This document shows, piece by piece, positions 1-8,835 of a DNA stretch of 64,000 nt (its first letter is position 1; each line of letters opens with the position of its first letter). The DNA is from Zymomonas mobilis (lineage in GTDB: Bacteria > Pseudomonadota > Alphaproteobacteria > Sphingomonadales > Sphingomonadaceae): assembly GCF_006715975.1 (NCBI RefSeq), contig NZ_VFOF01000001.1, positions 568,001 to 632,000 on the forward strand, read 5' to 3'. A program made the translations under genes and the position numbers. The notes under the pieces are model-generated. The model saw nothing but the letters and a program-made list of their open reading frames with translations, was not told the origin of the DNA and ran no database searches.

Positions 1-443
1 TCAATATCCCCGACCGTGCCACCGATTTCACATAAGACGAAATCAAGATCGTCTGTATCGTCTCGAGCAAAGGTTTTGATCGCATCGGTAACATGCGGGA
101 TAACCTGAACCGTTGCGCCCAAATAATCGCCACGCCGTTCTTTGGCGATGATATTCTGATAAATACGTCCAGACGTAATATTATCAGAGCGACGAGAAGG
201 AACGCCTGAAAATCTTTCATAATGTCCGAGGTCGAGATCCGTTTCGGCACCATCATCGGTGACGTAAACTTCCCCATGTTGATAGGGGCTCATCGTGCCT
301 GGATCGACATTAAGATAAGGATCGAATTTACGGATACGGACTTTAAAGCCTCGTTCCTGTAACAAAGCAGCTAAACTGGCCGCCATCAGACCTTTGCCAA
401 GGGATGACACCACACCGCCGGTGATAAATATAAACCGCGCCAT
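1..443 (-). CDS. pyrG: CTP synthase, N-terminal part (cut by window edge)
   Basis: CTP synthase makes CTP from UTP, ATP and glutamine, the last step of de novo pyrimidine nucleotide synthesis in the cytosol. Translating the minus strand from the ATG at 443 gives [18 protein letters not shown], the P-loop start typical of the family. It continues with the conserved [31 protein letters not shown] and [11 protein letters not shown] segments of the synthetase domain. About 147 residues are present. The remaining synthetase domain and the glutaminase domain lie beyond position 1. secG is just upstream on the same strand, with a 139-base gap. Identification is secure. Confidence 0.96.
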   Translation of the reverse strand, partial: MARFIFITGGVVSSLGKGLMAASLAALLQERGFKVRIRKFDPYLNVDPGTMSPYQHGEVYVTDDGAETDLDLGHYERFSGVPSRRSDNITSGRIYQNIIAKERRGDYLGATVQVIPHVTDAIKTFARDDTDDLDFVLCEIGGTVGDI

Positions 444-523
444 GGGACTAAATGCCTAAAACTGAGAGGGATAAAAAAGCAAGCGAAGAATATAAAAATT
501 TATCGATAACGAAAAATTTATCA

Positions 524-574
524 CTGGCAGAATGGCTAAAATACCAGCCAATGCTGTTATCTTGCTTCTGCCAG
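524..574 (-). terminator. Possible hairpin between secG and pyrG
   Basis: A nine-base arm CTGGCAGAA at 524-532 is matched by TTCTGCCAG at 566-574. A smaller TGGCT/AGCCA hairpin lies inside it. It sits directly after the secG stop codon and before pyrG. There is no clean T tract, so it may be an attenuator or mRNA-stabilising structure and not a strong terminator. Confidence 0.35.
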
Positions 575-582
575 TTTAAAAA

Positions 583-963
583 TTATTTATGCGGAGTGGT
601 CACCGGTTGATCAGCCAACGGAACCTGAGAGGTTTGCGGTTGTGCTGGTTGGCTAGGCGCTGGAGCACTCTGAACAGGCTTATGAGCCAGTGAAGTATCG
701 ATTTGAGGCGCACTATTCTGAACGCTGGCTAATGCGGCAAGGGCGATGGACAATACAACAAACAGTCCCGCCAGAGCACCCGTCGAGCGGGTCAGAAAGT
801 TAGCAGCCCCACTGGCTGACATCAATCCGCCCGGATTCGAGCCACCGGTTATCCCGCTGCCTTCTGATTGTTGCATCAGAATAACAGTGACAAGTGCCGC
901 TGCGACCAAGGCCTGAACGACTATAAGAATAGTAAACAACATCAGGAAAGTATTCTCCGGCAA
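583..963 (-). CDS. secG: Preprotein translocase subunit SecG
   Basis: SecG is the small auxiliary subunit of the SecYEG inner-membrane channel and helps the SecA-driven export cycle. The 126-residue protein has two hydrophobic segments, roughly residues 6-27 and 58-80. They flank the conserved cytosolic loop VILMQQSEGSGITGG and the motif ANFLTRSTGALA, both signatures of the family. The Pro/Gln/Ala-rich tail of about 40 residues is longer than in E. coli SecG and resembles other alphaproteobacterial SecG proteins. It lies between tpiA and pyrG on the same strand, an order common in this class. Confidence 0.95.
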   Translation of the reverse strand: MPENTFLMLFTILIVVQALVAAALVTVILMQQSEGSGITGGSNPGGLMSASGAANFLTRSTGALAGLFVVLSIALAALASVQNSAPQIDTSLAHKPVQSAPAPSQPAQPQTSQVPLADQPVTTPHK

Positions 964-1213
964 AAATAATGCTGTCAGTGATGGTCTGAACAGCGAAAAC
1001 CCATATTCAATAAAGCTGACGGTTATGGTCAGGCTATCCGGTTATTGAAAACGGTTTTTTTGATATTCAGTGGCCAAGACTGTAAAAATAGAGACTGGGA
1101 TCAGCTCTAGCGAAAGGCGGCGTTCTCTTCAACCGGGTTATAATCATCCAAGGCTTTATGTTATATATAATTCGGTATGAGATGTATTTTGGTCTAGATA
1201 ATGGGGTTTAAAG

Positions 1214-1966
1214 CTAGGCCGTTAAACGTCCTCCAGCTTCGATAATAGGTACAAATTGTTCTGCCGTCAGACTGGCACCGCCGACAAGTGTTCCGTTAAC
1301 ATCAGGGATTGCCATCAGCTCGGCTGCATTCTTGCCCGTGACTGAGCCGCCATAAAGAATACGAACCTTTTTACCTTCGCTGCCGAGCAATAGGCATAAA
1401 CGATCACGAATCGAAGCATGCATTTCTGCAATATTTTCTGGTGCCGGTGTGTTTCCTGTGCCGATAGCCCAGATCGGTTCATAGGCGACAACCAGACTTT
1501 CGCTCGTCGCATCGGGAGGAATACAGCCGTCCAGCTGCGCACCAATAATGGGTAACGCCTGACCAGACGCATGCGCTGCCCGAGATTCACCGATGCACAC
1601 AATCGTAATCAGACCATTGGCTATGGCCGTGGTTGTCTTTGCCCTGATTTCTTCGTTGGTCTCATTCTGTTCTATCCGGCGCTCACTATGCCCGACAATG
1701 ACATAGCTAGCCCCGACTTCACGTAGCATCGGAGCTGAAACGCAGCCTGTATGCGAGCCGCTTTCATCATAATGACAATCTTGCGCCCCGAAAGTCATAT
1801 CCGGTTGGCGCACAATGGCGGGAGCAATCAGCGTGAAGGACGGACAAATCACAACATCAAGTTCCGGATGGGCAAAGGTTGCTTTGGCTATACCGTCCAG
1901 TTCGTGCAACATGCCTAAAGAACCGTTCATTTTCCAATTGCCGGCGATGAGCTTGCGTATTGTCAT
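1214..1966 (-). CDS. tpiA: Triosephosphate isomerase
   Basis: Interconverts dihydroxyacetone phosphate and glyceraldehyde 3-phosphate in the cytosol. The 250-residue TIM barrel shows the catalytic lysine in AGNWKMNG near residue 12, the catalytic histidine in IVGHSERR near residue 94, and the catalytic glutamate with loop 6 in YEPIWAIGTG near residue 163. The phosphate-binding ILYGGSVTG and VGGASL segments follow. In an Entner-Doudoroff organism TPI serves mainly anabolic flux. It is transcribed away from ppiD, and the downstream gap to secG is about 250 bases. Confidence 0.97.
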   Translation of the reverse strand: MTIRKLIAGNWKMNGSLGMLHELDGIAKATFAHPELDVVICPSFTLIAPAIVRQPDMTFGAQDCHYDESGSHTGCVSAPMLREVGASYVIVGHSERRIEQNETNEEIRAKTTTAIANGLITIVCIGESRAAHASGQALPIIGAQLDGCIPPDATSESLVVAYEPIWAIGTGNTPAPENIAEMHASIRDRLCLLLGSEGKKVRILYGGSVTGKNAAELMAIPDVNGTLVGGASLTAEQFVPIIEAGGRLTA

Positions 1967-2280
1967 GAGCCTATTCCTTCATATCGCCTTATATCTACAA
2001 TCATTCTCTTCTTAAAACACGCTATGCCGTGATGGAATAAATGAGGTAAATAAAAAACGTGCTGACAAATTCAATTTTTGTCGTCACAGTTAATAACCTT
2101 TCTAACAAAAAGGTAATGCCGTGAATATTTTTTATCAAAGCCAATAACTATTTTTGCTAAAAAACTGTTTTCATGCGATAGAGATACCTTCTTTAACGCC
2201 GATCTGTGTATCGTTGGCTTGATGCAAAGCCAAGGTCAGATTATGGCATTGTGTTTATTATAATTTTTTCGGGATATCCG
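1967..2280. promoter_or_regulatory. Divergent intergenic region tpiA / ppiD
   Basis: An AT-rich spacer of 314 bases lies between the divergent starts of tpiA and ppiD and must hold both promoters. I see no gene. The upstream reading frame of ppiD stays open back to 2206 without a recognisable ribosome-binding site. No repeat or strong hairpin stands out. Confidence 0.5.
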
Positions 2281-4209
2281 ATGTTTGCTTTTTTTCGCCG
2301 TATGACCAAAAACGGCTTTGCTACGCTTCTGTTCGGTATCGTCATTCTTGCCTTTATTTTTACAGGGGCGTTGGGCGGTTTTAGCCGCTTTGGTGGCAGT
2401 GGAAGTAGTAGTGGAGACGGAGGAACCATAGCAAAAATTGGAAAGCGGAAACTTTCTGCCTCCGAAGCCTATGATTATATCCGCCGTGATTATTTAGCCG
2501 TGCGTCAACAAAATCCGTCTATTGATGCAATGACCTTTATTGCCAGTGGCGGTATCAGTAAGGCTATTAGCGGATATATTTCTGCCAAATCCATGAGCGA
2601 ATGGGCGAAGAATAACGGTATCGGAATTAGCCAGAAAATGGTTGATGGCGAGATTGCCAGTATTCCGGTCTTTATCGGTGCCAATGGTAAATTTGACCAG
2701 AAGTTATTTGATGCCGTTTTGGCACAGCAGCATATGTCTGCTGATCAGCTGCGTGCCGATATTGCTGAAGATCTGGTTCGGCGGCAAATTTTAATCCCGA
2801 TTGTTGCGGGATTGAAAACGCCGAATACCATGGCTGAACCTTTTGCCCACATGTTGGTGCAGCGGCATGAAGGCATGATCTTGGCTATCCCGACGACAGT
2901 GATGCCCGCATCAGACAAAGCGCCGGATGACAAGAGCATTGCTGATTTTTATAAATTACATATCGATCGTTACACTTTACCGGAACAACGGGTGATCCGT
3001 TATGCTTTGGTAAAGCCTGATGAAGTGAAACCGACAGAAACCCAGATTGCAGACTATTTTCACGGCCATGCCAGTGAGTATGCGGCGACAGAAAAACGTG
3101 ATTTGAGCCAGATTGTTTTGCCGGATAAAGCAGCAGCAGAAGCTTTATTGGCGAAAATCAAAGGTGGTTTGAATTTTGTGGCAGCTGCAAAGACGGTCGG
3201 CTTTTCTGCTGAAGATATTCATGTCGGTGCTTTGACTAAAGAGCAATATTCGGAAAAAGCATCTCCTGATGCTGCAAATGCAGCTTTCTCGCTTGATGAT
3301 GGCGCGGTGAGCGGTGTGCTCCGTTCTCCTTTGGGATGGCATATCGTTCATATTGATAAGATTGAACGTAAACCGTCGGCTACTTTGGAGCAGGTTCGGG
3401 GTGAAATTACACGCCAGCTTTCTGAAAGCCTGACTTCAAAGCAGATGACGGCTAAGATTAACCGTATTCAGGATAATATTTCCAATGGGAACGGTTTCTC
3501 TGACATTATTCATAAAGAAAAATTGGAAGTTATCGAGACTGCACCTCTGCGTCGTGATGCCAATGACGATCAAACTGTAAAAAGCCTAATCGCCCCTGCT
3601 TTTGAAAGTGGGAATGGCAGTGAGCCTTTTGTTGCGACGATTACGCCCGACAAGCTTTATGCGATTGCTATGGTTGACCGTATTATTAAACCGGCAGCCC
3701 AGCCACTCGAAAAAGTAAAAGGCCAGATCATAACGGATATTCACCATCATGAGATGGTCGAAAAATCACGTAAGCTGGCTGATGATATGCTTGCGAAGGC
3801 GAAAGCGGGCGTGCCTTTTGCTCAATTAGCAGCACAGGCTGGTGTTAAATTACCGCCGGTTACGCCATTGGCTTTCCGTCAAATTGATTTGAGCCGTTTC
3901 CAGCAATCTTTGCCGCCTGCAATCATCCGTTTCTTTGAATTGAAACCCGGTGAAGTTGCTCTAATCCCTGCGCCAGATGAAAGTGGTTGGATGCTGATGA
4001 AGATGGAACGTTTAGTCAGTTCCGATCCTTCAAAAGAAGCAGGGTTAACGGCTGCTGTTCAAAATCAGTTCCAGAATATGATGACGGGTGACATCGCAGA
4101 ACAATTTTCAAATGCCGTAATGCAGAAATCTCCGGCGGCAATCGATCAGGCCGCTGCTATCAAGCTAGAAAAACGCTTTCTTAGCAGTGGCGGGAGCGCA
4201 GCACAGTGA
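2281..4209 (+). CDS. ppiD: Membrane-anchored periplasmic folding chaperone (SurA_N / parvulin)
   Basis: A PpiD-type periplasmic chaperone tethered to the inner membrane that helps newly exported proteins fold at the Sec exit. From the ATG at 2281 the protein has 642 residues, the usual length. It starts with a short basic N-terminus and one membrane helix at about residues 12-32, followed by a SurA_N-like helical region. A parvulin-type domain at about 255-385 includes FVAAAKTVGFSAED and LRSPLGWHIVHIDKIE. A longer start at 2206 is possible, but the ATG at 2281 puts the anchor at the very N-terminus as in homologues. The stop overlaps the trpE GTG start, suggesting co-translation. Confidence 0.9.
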   Translation: MFAFFRRMTKNGFATLLFGIVILAFIFTGALGGFSRFGGSGSSSGDGGTIAKIGKRKLSASEAYDYIRRDYLAVRQQNPSIDAMTFIASGGISKAISGYISAKSMSEWAKNNGIGISQKMVDGEIASIPVFIGANGKFDQKLFDAVLAQQHMSADQLRADIAEDLVRRQILIPIVAGLKTPNTMAEPFAHMLVQRHEGMILAIPTTVMPASDKAPDDKSIADFYKLHIDRYTLPEQRVIRYALVKPDEVKPTETQIADYFHGHASEYAATEKRDLSQIVLPDKAAAEALLAKIKGGLNFVAAAKTVGFSAEDIHVGALTKEQYSEKASPDAANAAFSLDDGAVSGVLRSPLGWHIVHIDKIERKPSATLEQVRGEITRQLSESLTSKQMTAKINRIQDNISNGNGFSDIIHKEKLEVIETAPLRRDANDDQTVKSLIAPAFESGNGSEPFVATITPDKLYAIAMVDRIIKPAAQPLEKVKGQIITDIHHHEMVEKSRKLADDMLAKAKAGVPFAQLAAQAGVKLPPVTPLAFRQIDLSRFQQSLPPAIIRFFELKPGEVALIPAPDESGWMLMKMERLVSSDPSKEAGLTAAVQNQFQNMMTGDIAEQFSNAVMQKSPAAIDQAAAIKLEKRFLSSGGSAAQ

Positions 4210-5756
4210 AATCGAAGATAGCGATCGAGAAAGAGAATAACGGACAGAACAGCGATCAAGATGCGCTGGACAAGTTGAAGCAAGGCAAACCGGCCTTGCT
4301 CTGGCGGAAATCCATTACCGATATTGATACGCTGGTCGGTGTTATGCTGCGTGTTCACCAGTCCGAACGCGGCGATTTTCTGCTGGAATCTGTTGAAGGT
4401 GGCACAAATCGCGGGCGGTATTCTTTTATCGGTCTAGCCCCTGATCTCGTTTTTCGTGCTTTTGGCAACAAAGCTGAAATAAACCATAACTGGTTGCAAG
4501 ATCATGATGATTTCCAGCCTGTTGATGGAGATGCCATATCGGCTATGCGTCAACTGGTGGCTTCTTGTCAGATAGATGTTCCGTCCGAACTTCCTTCGAC
4601 GATTAGCAGTCTGGTCGGGTATTTTTCTTACGAAACTGTAGGTCTGGTCGAAAAGCTACCTAAACCGGCATTTGATCCGTTAAATGTTCCAGATATGCTT
4701 TTTGTAAGGCCGACGTTGTTTCTAGTTTTGGATCAGGTTACCGACGCCCTTTACATGGTGGCACCTGTTTGGCCGGAAGGTCAGGGAAGCCCTGAAGAAA
4801 AAGTAGAAAACGCATTAGGGGCTATTCAGAATATTGTTGATACTCTGAAAAAGCCGGTGCCGTCCTTACCGGCTGTAAAAGTTGACCAATTGCCTGAAAT
4901 TAAGCGGGCGATGTCAGCTGAAGCCTATGAAGATATCGTTGTCCGTGCCAAGGAATATATTAAGGCTGGGGATATTTTTCAGATTGTACCGGCGCAACGT
5001 TTTACGATCGATTTCCCGCTGCCTCCTATGGCACTCTATCGTGCCTTGCGACGGATTAACCCTTCGCCTTTCCTTTATTTCCTTGATTTTCCGGGATTCT
5101 CGCTGATCGGCTCCAGTCCTGAAATTTTAGTCAAGGTAACGGATAACGAAGTGACTATTCGTCCCTTGGCTGGAACCAGACCTAGAGGCCGTAACAGCGC
5201 AGAGGATCAAGAACTTCGGGATTCGTTATTAAAAGATCCCAAGGAAAGAGCCGAGCATCTAATGCTATTGGATCTTGGTCGGAATGATGTTGGCCGTGTT
5301 TCTCAAGCGGGTAGCGTCCAAGTAACAGATTCCTTTAGCATCGAATATTATAGCCATGTGATGCATGTGGTTTCGAATGTTGTAGGTAAATTAAGACCGG
5401 ATAAAGATGCGCTTGATGCCCTTTTTGCAGGTTTCCCAGCGGGGACGGTATCAGGGGCTCCGAAAGTTCGGGCATGCGAAATTATTGCAGAATTAGAGCC
5501 TGAAACGCGAGGGCCTTATTCCGGTGGCGTTGGATATTTTTCACCCAATGGTGATATGAATAGCTGTATTGTGTTGAGAACCGCCATCCTGAAGGATGGT
5601 GTCTTGCATATCAAAGCCGGAGCGGGGGTTGTCGCAGATAGTGATCCCGCTTCAGAACAGCGTGAGTGCGAAGCGAAAGCTGGCGCATTGATGGCGGCAG
5701 CCCGCGAGGCCTTTGCACAGAATGAAATTCTTCTGCAAGAATCTGCAAACGCGTAA
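4206..5756 (+). CDS. trpE: Anthranilate synthase component I
   Basis: Converts chorismate to anthranilate using ammonia delivered by TrpG, the first committed step of tryptophan synthesis. The 516-residue protein carries an N-terminal feedback-site region (LLESVEGGTNRGRYSFIG), where tryptophan normally binds. It also has the chorismate-binding core motifs IRPLAGTRPRG, LMLLDLGRNDVGRV, FPAGTVSGAPKVRA and GAGVVADSDPASEQ. The GTG start overlaps the ppiD stop by four bases, so translation is probably coupled. A clear terminator follows at once, so trpG, trpD and trpC must lie elsewhere. No leader peptide with tandem Trp codons is seen. Confidence 0.96.
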   Translation: MKSKIAIEKENNGQNSDQDALDKLKQGKPALLWRKSITDIDTLVGVMLRVHQSERGDFLLESVEGGTNRGRYSFIGLAPDLVFRAFGNKAEINHNWLQDHDDFQPVDGDAISAMRQLVASCQIDVPSELPSTISSLVGYFSYETVGLVEKLPKPAFDPLNVPDMLFVRPTLFLVLDQVTDALYMVAPVWPEGQGSPEEKVENALGAIQNIVDTLKKPVPSLPAVKVDQLPEIKRAMSAEAYEDIVVRAKEYIKAGDIFQIVPAQRFTIDFPLPPMALYRALRRINPSPFLYFLDFPGFSLIGSSPEILVKVTDNEVTIRPLAGTRPRGRNSAEDQELRDSLLKDPKERAEHLMLLDLGRNDVGRVSQAGSVQVTDSFSIEYYSHVMHVVSNVVGKLRPDKDALDALFAGFPAGTVSGAPKVRACEIIAELEPETRGPYSGGVGYFSPNGDMNSCIVLRTAILKDGVLHIKAGAGVVADSDPASEQRECEAKAGALMAAAREAFAQNEILLQESANA

Positions 5757-5767
5757 AAACTAAAGAT

Positions 5768-5796
5768 AAAAAACGGGAATAAATTTCCCGTTTTTT
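5768..5796. terminator. Bidirectional intrinsic terminator after trpE
   Basis: AAACGGGAA (5771-5779) pairs with TTCCCGTTT (5785-5793) around a five-base loop. It is flanked by an A-rich stretch on one side and TTTTTT at 5791-5796 on the other. It can end trpE and also the converging small gene whose stop codon overlaps the T tract. Confidence 0.8.
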
Positions 5797-6226
5797 ATTT
5801 GTAGCCCCGCTGCAGAGAAGGCTTTTTTTGTGCGCTTAGATGATTAATCGTTTTAATCTGTTGAGCGTTATAGCCATGACGATTTAATTGTTTTTCTAGA
5901 TGGTGATGATCTTCTTTGCTGGCGCGGGCATAGGCAAAAGAACGAAGGGTTTCCAGTTTTTCATCGGCTAATGTCTTTGGTGGTTCGATACCCGTCATCC
6001 AATGCCAGAAGCGACGAAGACCATTAGGTTTTCGGGTCACTTTTACATGGGTTTTCCGATGTTTCAGTTTGGCTTCTCTTAGCCCTAGATGGATAACATC
6101 CCATTCAAGCTGGCTAAAATGTCCAGTAGCCAAAGGGCTTTTCTGATCTGTGTTATGGTTTATGAGCCATTTTTCAGATGCGTTGACCGCAGAAAATATC
6201 GTCTTCTTATCGTCTTGGATTATCAT
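5795..6226 (-). CDS. Uncharacterised basic protein, 143 residues
   Basis: I do not recognise this family. The product is a charged, soluble-looking protein with no signal peptide or membrane helix. It is rich in Lys, His and Arg (KHRKTHVKVTRKPNGLRRFW, EDHHHLEKQLNRHGY) and ends LQRGYK. It converges on trpE and shares the bidirectional terminator. It is divergent from the LysR regulator at 6477, with a 250-base gap that would hold both promoters, so control by that regulator is possible but unproven. The length and codon pattern look like a real gene. Confidence 0.6.
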   Translation of the reverse strand: MIIQDDKKTIFSAVNASEKWLINHNTDQKSPLATGHFSQLEWDVIHLGLREAKLKHRKTHVKVTRKPNGLRRFWHWMTGIEPPKTLADEKLETLRSFAYARASKEDHHHLEKQLNRHGYNAQQIKTINHLSAQKKPSLQRGYK

Positions 6227-6476
6227 AACACCCTTCTACAATCAGTATCAGCCTTGCGTGATAAGAGAGTATCCAGAGGGCCGATATAGGCTAATTCCCC
6301 TTATAGAGAGAATTTCCTTACTATAGTATTTATCGCAACGGCAAAAATGCCTTTTCCTTATATGCCATGCATTTTATTCCAATTTTTATTGAATAAACAG
6401 CTTTTTCGCTTGTCAATAACGTAACCATGTTGAACAGACGTGGTTCCTGTGAATGGACAAGTAAAGTGAACCGGCA

Positions 6477-7436
6477 ATGCGCCACCTGCCTGATTTTGAA
6501 GCCTGGGCTATTTTTGCAAAAGTTGCCGAATCAAACTCCTTTTCCAAGGCCGCCTTAGCCTTAGGATTATCAAAAGGAACTGTATCAAAAGCGATTTCTC
6601 GTCTCGAAGAACGTATGGGAACCTCTCTTCTTCACAGAACCTCTCGTCATATCTCTTTGACAGAAAGTGGTCGTGTCGCTTTAACCCGTGCTACCCATTT
6701 ATTAGAAGAAGGGGAGGCTATCGAAGCCGAGGTTTCAGAAGATGCCAATAATCCTTACGGTGTTGTTAGGATTGCATCCCCTATATCATTTGGTATTCAG
6801 GCATTAGGCCCTATTTTACCCGAATTTCTGGCTGAATATCCTCAGGTCAGCGTTGATCTTCATTTAAGCGATTCGAGAGTCGATGTTATTGCCGAAGGGT
6901 TTGATATTGCTTTGAGAATGGGCGATCTGCCGGATTCCTCTTTACGGGCTCGGCGTTTATTTTCGATCCGGCGACCTGTCGTTGCCTCACGGGCTTATCT
7001 TGATCGCTATGGCCGTCCCAAGCACCCAAGAGAATTAAGTCAGCATGAAGTGATTATCTATTCTCATATCGAGCACCCTCATGTTTGGCGTTTTTCTCAT
7101 CCAGATGAGGGGCGAGTAGAGGTTAAAGTCGATGGCCGCATTCATGTGGATAATGGCGATGTCGCCATGGGCCCGTTATTGTCAGGTATTGGTATTGCCT
7201 GTCAGCCAGAATTTTTTATCTGGCAAGCACTTCGAGATGGTATTCTCGAGGAATTATTTCCTGAATGGACAATCCCGCCTTATGGCATGTTCTTGTTAAC
7301 GCCACCAGGACGCGCGCGTCCGGCAAGAGTGCGAGCTTTATTAGGTTTCTTAGCCCAGCGTTTTCAGAAAGCCCCTTGGGTGATCGGGAAAATGGAACGT
7401 CATTGGTGGAATGAGTTACATCCACCGATCGAGTAA
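6477..7436 (+). CDS. LysR-family transcriptional regulator
   Basis: A DNA-binding regulator of 319 residues, standard for the family. The N-terminal winged helix-turn-helix covers about residues 6-65 (FAKVAESNSFSKAALALGL, then SKAISRLEERMGTSLLHRTS). The effector-binding periplasmic-fold domain runs from about residue 90, with GVVRIASPISFG and DIALRMGDLPDSSLRAR. The C-terminal pattern resembles the CrgA/DsdC-like subgroup often found beside dehydrogenase genes, but the inducer cannot be told from sequence. Its divergent neighbour is the uncharacterised gene at 5795-6226, a possible target. Confidence 0.9.
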   Translation: MRHLPDFEAWAIFAKVAESNSFSKAALALGLSKGTVSKAISRLEERMGTSLLHRTSRHISLTESGRVALTRATHLLEEGEAIEAEVSEDANNPYGVVRIASPISFGIQALGPILPEFLAEYPQVSVDLHLSDSRVDVIAEGFDIALRMGDLPDSSLRARRLFSIRRPVVASRAYLDRYGRPKHPRELSQHEVIIYSHIEHPHVWRFSHPDEGRVEVKVDGRIHVDNGDVAMGPLLSGIGIACQPEFFIWQALRDGILEELFPEWTIPPYGMFLLTPPGRARPARVRALLGFLAQRFQKAPWVIGKMERHWWNELHPPIE

Positions 7437-7456
7437 AGGCCATAAAATATGGCCTT
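7436..7456. terminator. Hairpin between converging genes
   Basis: AAGGCCATA (7436-7444) and TATGGCCTT (7448-7456) form a perfect nine-base stem with a three-base loop, starting in the LysR stop codon. There is no T tract on either side, so efficiency as a Rho-independent terminator is doubtful. Confidence 0.45.
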
Positions 7457-7477
7457 ATCTAACTCGATTATTGAACG

Positions 7478-8158
7478 TTATTTATCGGGATAACGTAAAC
7501 GTCCCAAAAGACGAGAAAAAGAGAATTTACTTTCTTCTGGACGCGAGAACCAGCTTTTTACCTTATGAAATCTCATAAGATTTTGGATGCGCCGTGCCAG
7601 AAATTGGCGAGTATTGCTCAGTTCTGCGTCTTTATCATCAAGATAGACATAAAGCGTTGCCATGAAAATGGCATCAAGTGACAGTCGCCGCGTGTAGTAA
7701 GAAAAATTGGTCGATTTATCACCTGCAAGCTTCCAGATTAAATCTGCTGTATGCCAGCTAAGCTGCGATGAATGCGCAATATGGCTGGGTGTCATCAGAA
7801 TACTAAGAGCCCGTCGAAGTGCCTCGCGGTAAGGCTGCATGATCTCGAAGCGAGCCATGACCAATGTTTGGATTTTATCTCTGACCTTCATATCGTCCAG
7901 CGATAGGCTTGCCGCTTTTTCGCTTAACGCCTTATCAACAGCCGCAAACCATCCGTCTATCATCTGGATACGGCCGTCATGGAAAGCCAATCTTGCGCGC
8001 TCGATCGGTATTTTATGTTGATAAGCGGCCAATGCCAGAGCTTGATCGCTCCAACCATCAAAGGCGACATGTTCAGGAAGGCTTGGAGCAAGAATTTGTC
8101 TTATTTGATCCAATGTCATTTCATCGGGATTGCTACCCGATGGGGAGGAGTCTGTCAT
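7478..8158 (-). CDS. COQ9-family ubiquinone biosynthesis protein
   Basis: COQ9 proteins are lipid-binding TetR-fold proteins that present ubiquinone intermediates to the COQ7 hydroxylase in eukaryotes and alphaproteobacteria. The 226-residue product has the family pattern: an N-terminal helical region with HVAFDGWSDQALALAAYQ, then DGRIQMIDGWF, a middle with KVRDKIQTLVMARFEIM and the C-terminal LSWHTADLIWKLAGDKSTNFSYYTRR (positions about 130-160), where the Trp-rich lipid-facing helix lies. No signal peptide is present. It stands alone, transcribed toward the LysR gene, with about 250 untranslated bases upstream. Confidence 0.88.
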   Translation of the reverse strand: MTDSSPSGSNPDEMTLDQIRQILAPSLPEHVAFDGWSDQALALAAYQHKIPIERARLAFHDGRIQMIDGWFAAVDKALSEKAASLSLDDMKVRDKIQTLVMARFEIMQPYREALRRALSILMTPSHIAHSSQLSWHTADLIWKLAGDKSTNFSYYTRRLSLDAIFMATLYVYLDDKDAELSNTRQFLARRIQNLMRFHKVKSWFSRPEESKFSFSRLLGRLRYPDK

Positions 8159-8368
8159 AATAACCCTTCACAGCCTAGAGGAAATCTTTTTTCTCAAAAA
8201 GCTATCATAAGGCATAATCCAAAAATTATGGCCTTTTATAAAAGTAACCCTTGCAATACTGCTATTACTATCAAAAAGGTCAACATATTAGCTGTGAATG
8301 TTAGATGAAGTTTTTTGTTCCAGAGCGAATGAGATCGCAGTGGTTGTAAATATGCATAAATATGGAAG

Positions 8369-8403
8369 GTGGTCTGTTATATTGTTATAATAAAACAGAC
8401 CAC
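8369..8403 (-). terminator. Terminator-like hairpin downstream of ribH
   Basis: GTGGTCTGTT (8369-8378) is complementary to AACAGACCAC (8394-8403), a ten-base stem with an AT-rich loop. It lies just after the ribH stop on the minus strand. The following bases are only moderately T-rich. Confidence 0.5.
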
Positions 8404-8414
8404 GCATCTTTATT

Positions 8415-8834
8415 TTAGGAAAGTTTCTTTTTCAGATTGAGCATGGCAATAGCGGCTTTCGCTGCATCGCCACCTTTGTTTTTTTGTTCCGGATTTGCTC
8501 GAACCAAAGCTTGGTGTTCATTCTCGACAGTTAAGATACCATTGCCGATAACAAAACCATCCAAAGTTAGAGCCATGACTCCGCGTGCGCTTTCCGAAGC
8601 GACAATTTCGAAGTGATAGGTTTCGCCACGGATGACGACACCTAAAGCGACAAAGGCATCATAAAGACCGGTGTCAGACGCCATTGAAACAGCTGCTGGA
8701 ATTTCTAACGCGCCTGGAACGGTGATGACTTCACATTCATGACCGGCTTCTTCAATGGCCTGTTTGGCACCTTGGATCAGCATATCATTTAGGTGACTAT
8801 AAAAACGTGCTTCGACAATTAAAAATTTAGCCAT
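8415..8834 (-). CDS. ribH: 6,7-dimethyl-8-ribityllumazine synthase
   Basis: Condenses 5-amino-6-ribitylamino-uracil with dihydroxybutanone phosphate to give lumazine, the penultimate step of riboflavin synthesis. It usually assembles into a cytosolic icosahedral or pentameric complex. The 139-residue protein has the substrate-binding [10 protein letters not shown] and the catalytic histidine region [16 protein letters not shown], then [10 protein letters not shown]. The ATG at 8834 gives the normal N-terminus [12 protein letters not shown]; the longer frame upstream runs into ribB. The gene follows the ribB stop by one base, so the two are almost certainly co-translated. Confidence 0.95.
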   Translation of the reverse strand: MAKFLIVEARFYSHLNDMLIQGAKQAIEEAGHECEVITVPGALEIPAAVSMASDTGLYDAFVALGVVIRGETYHFEIVASESARGVMALTLDGFVIGNGILTVENEHQALVRANPEQKNKGGDAAKAAIAMLNLKKKLS

Positions 8835-8835
8835 C

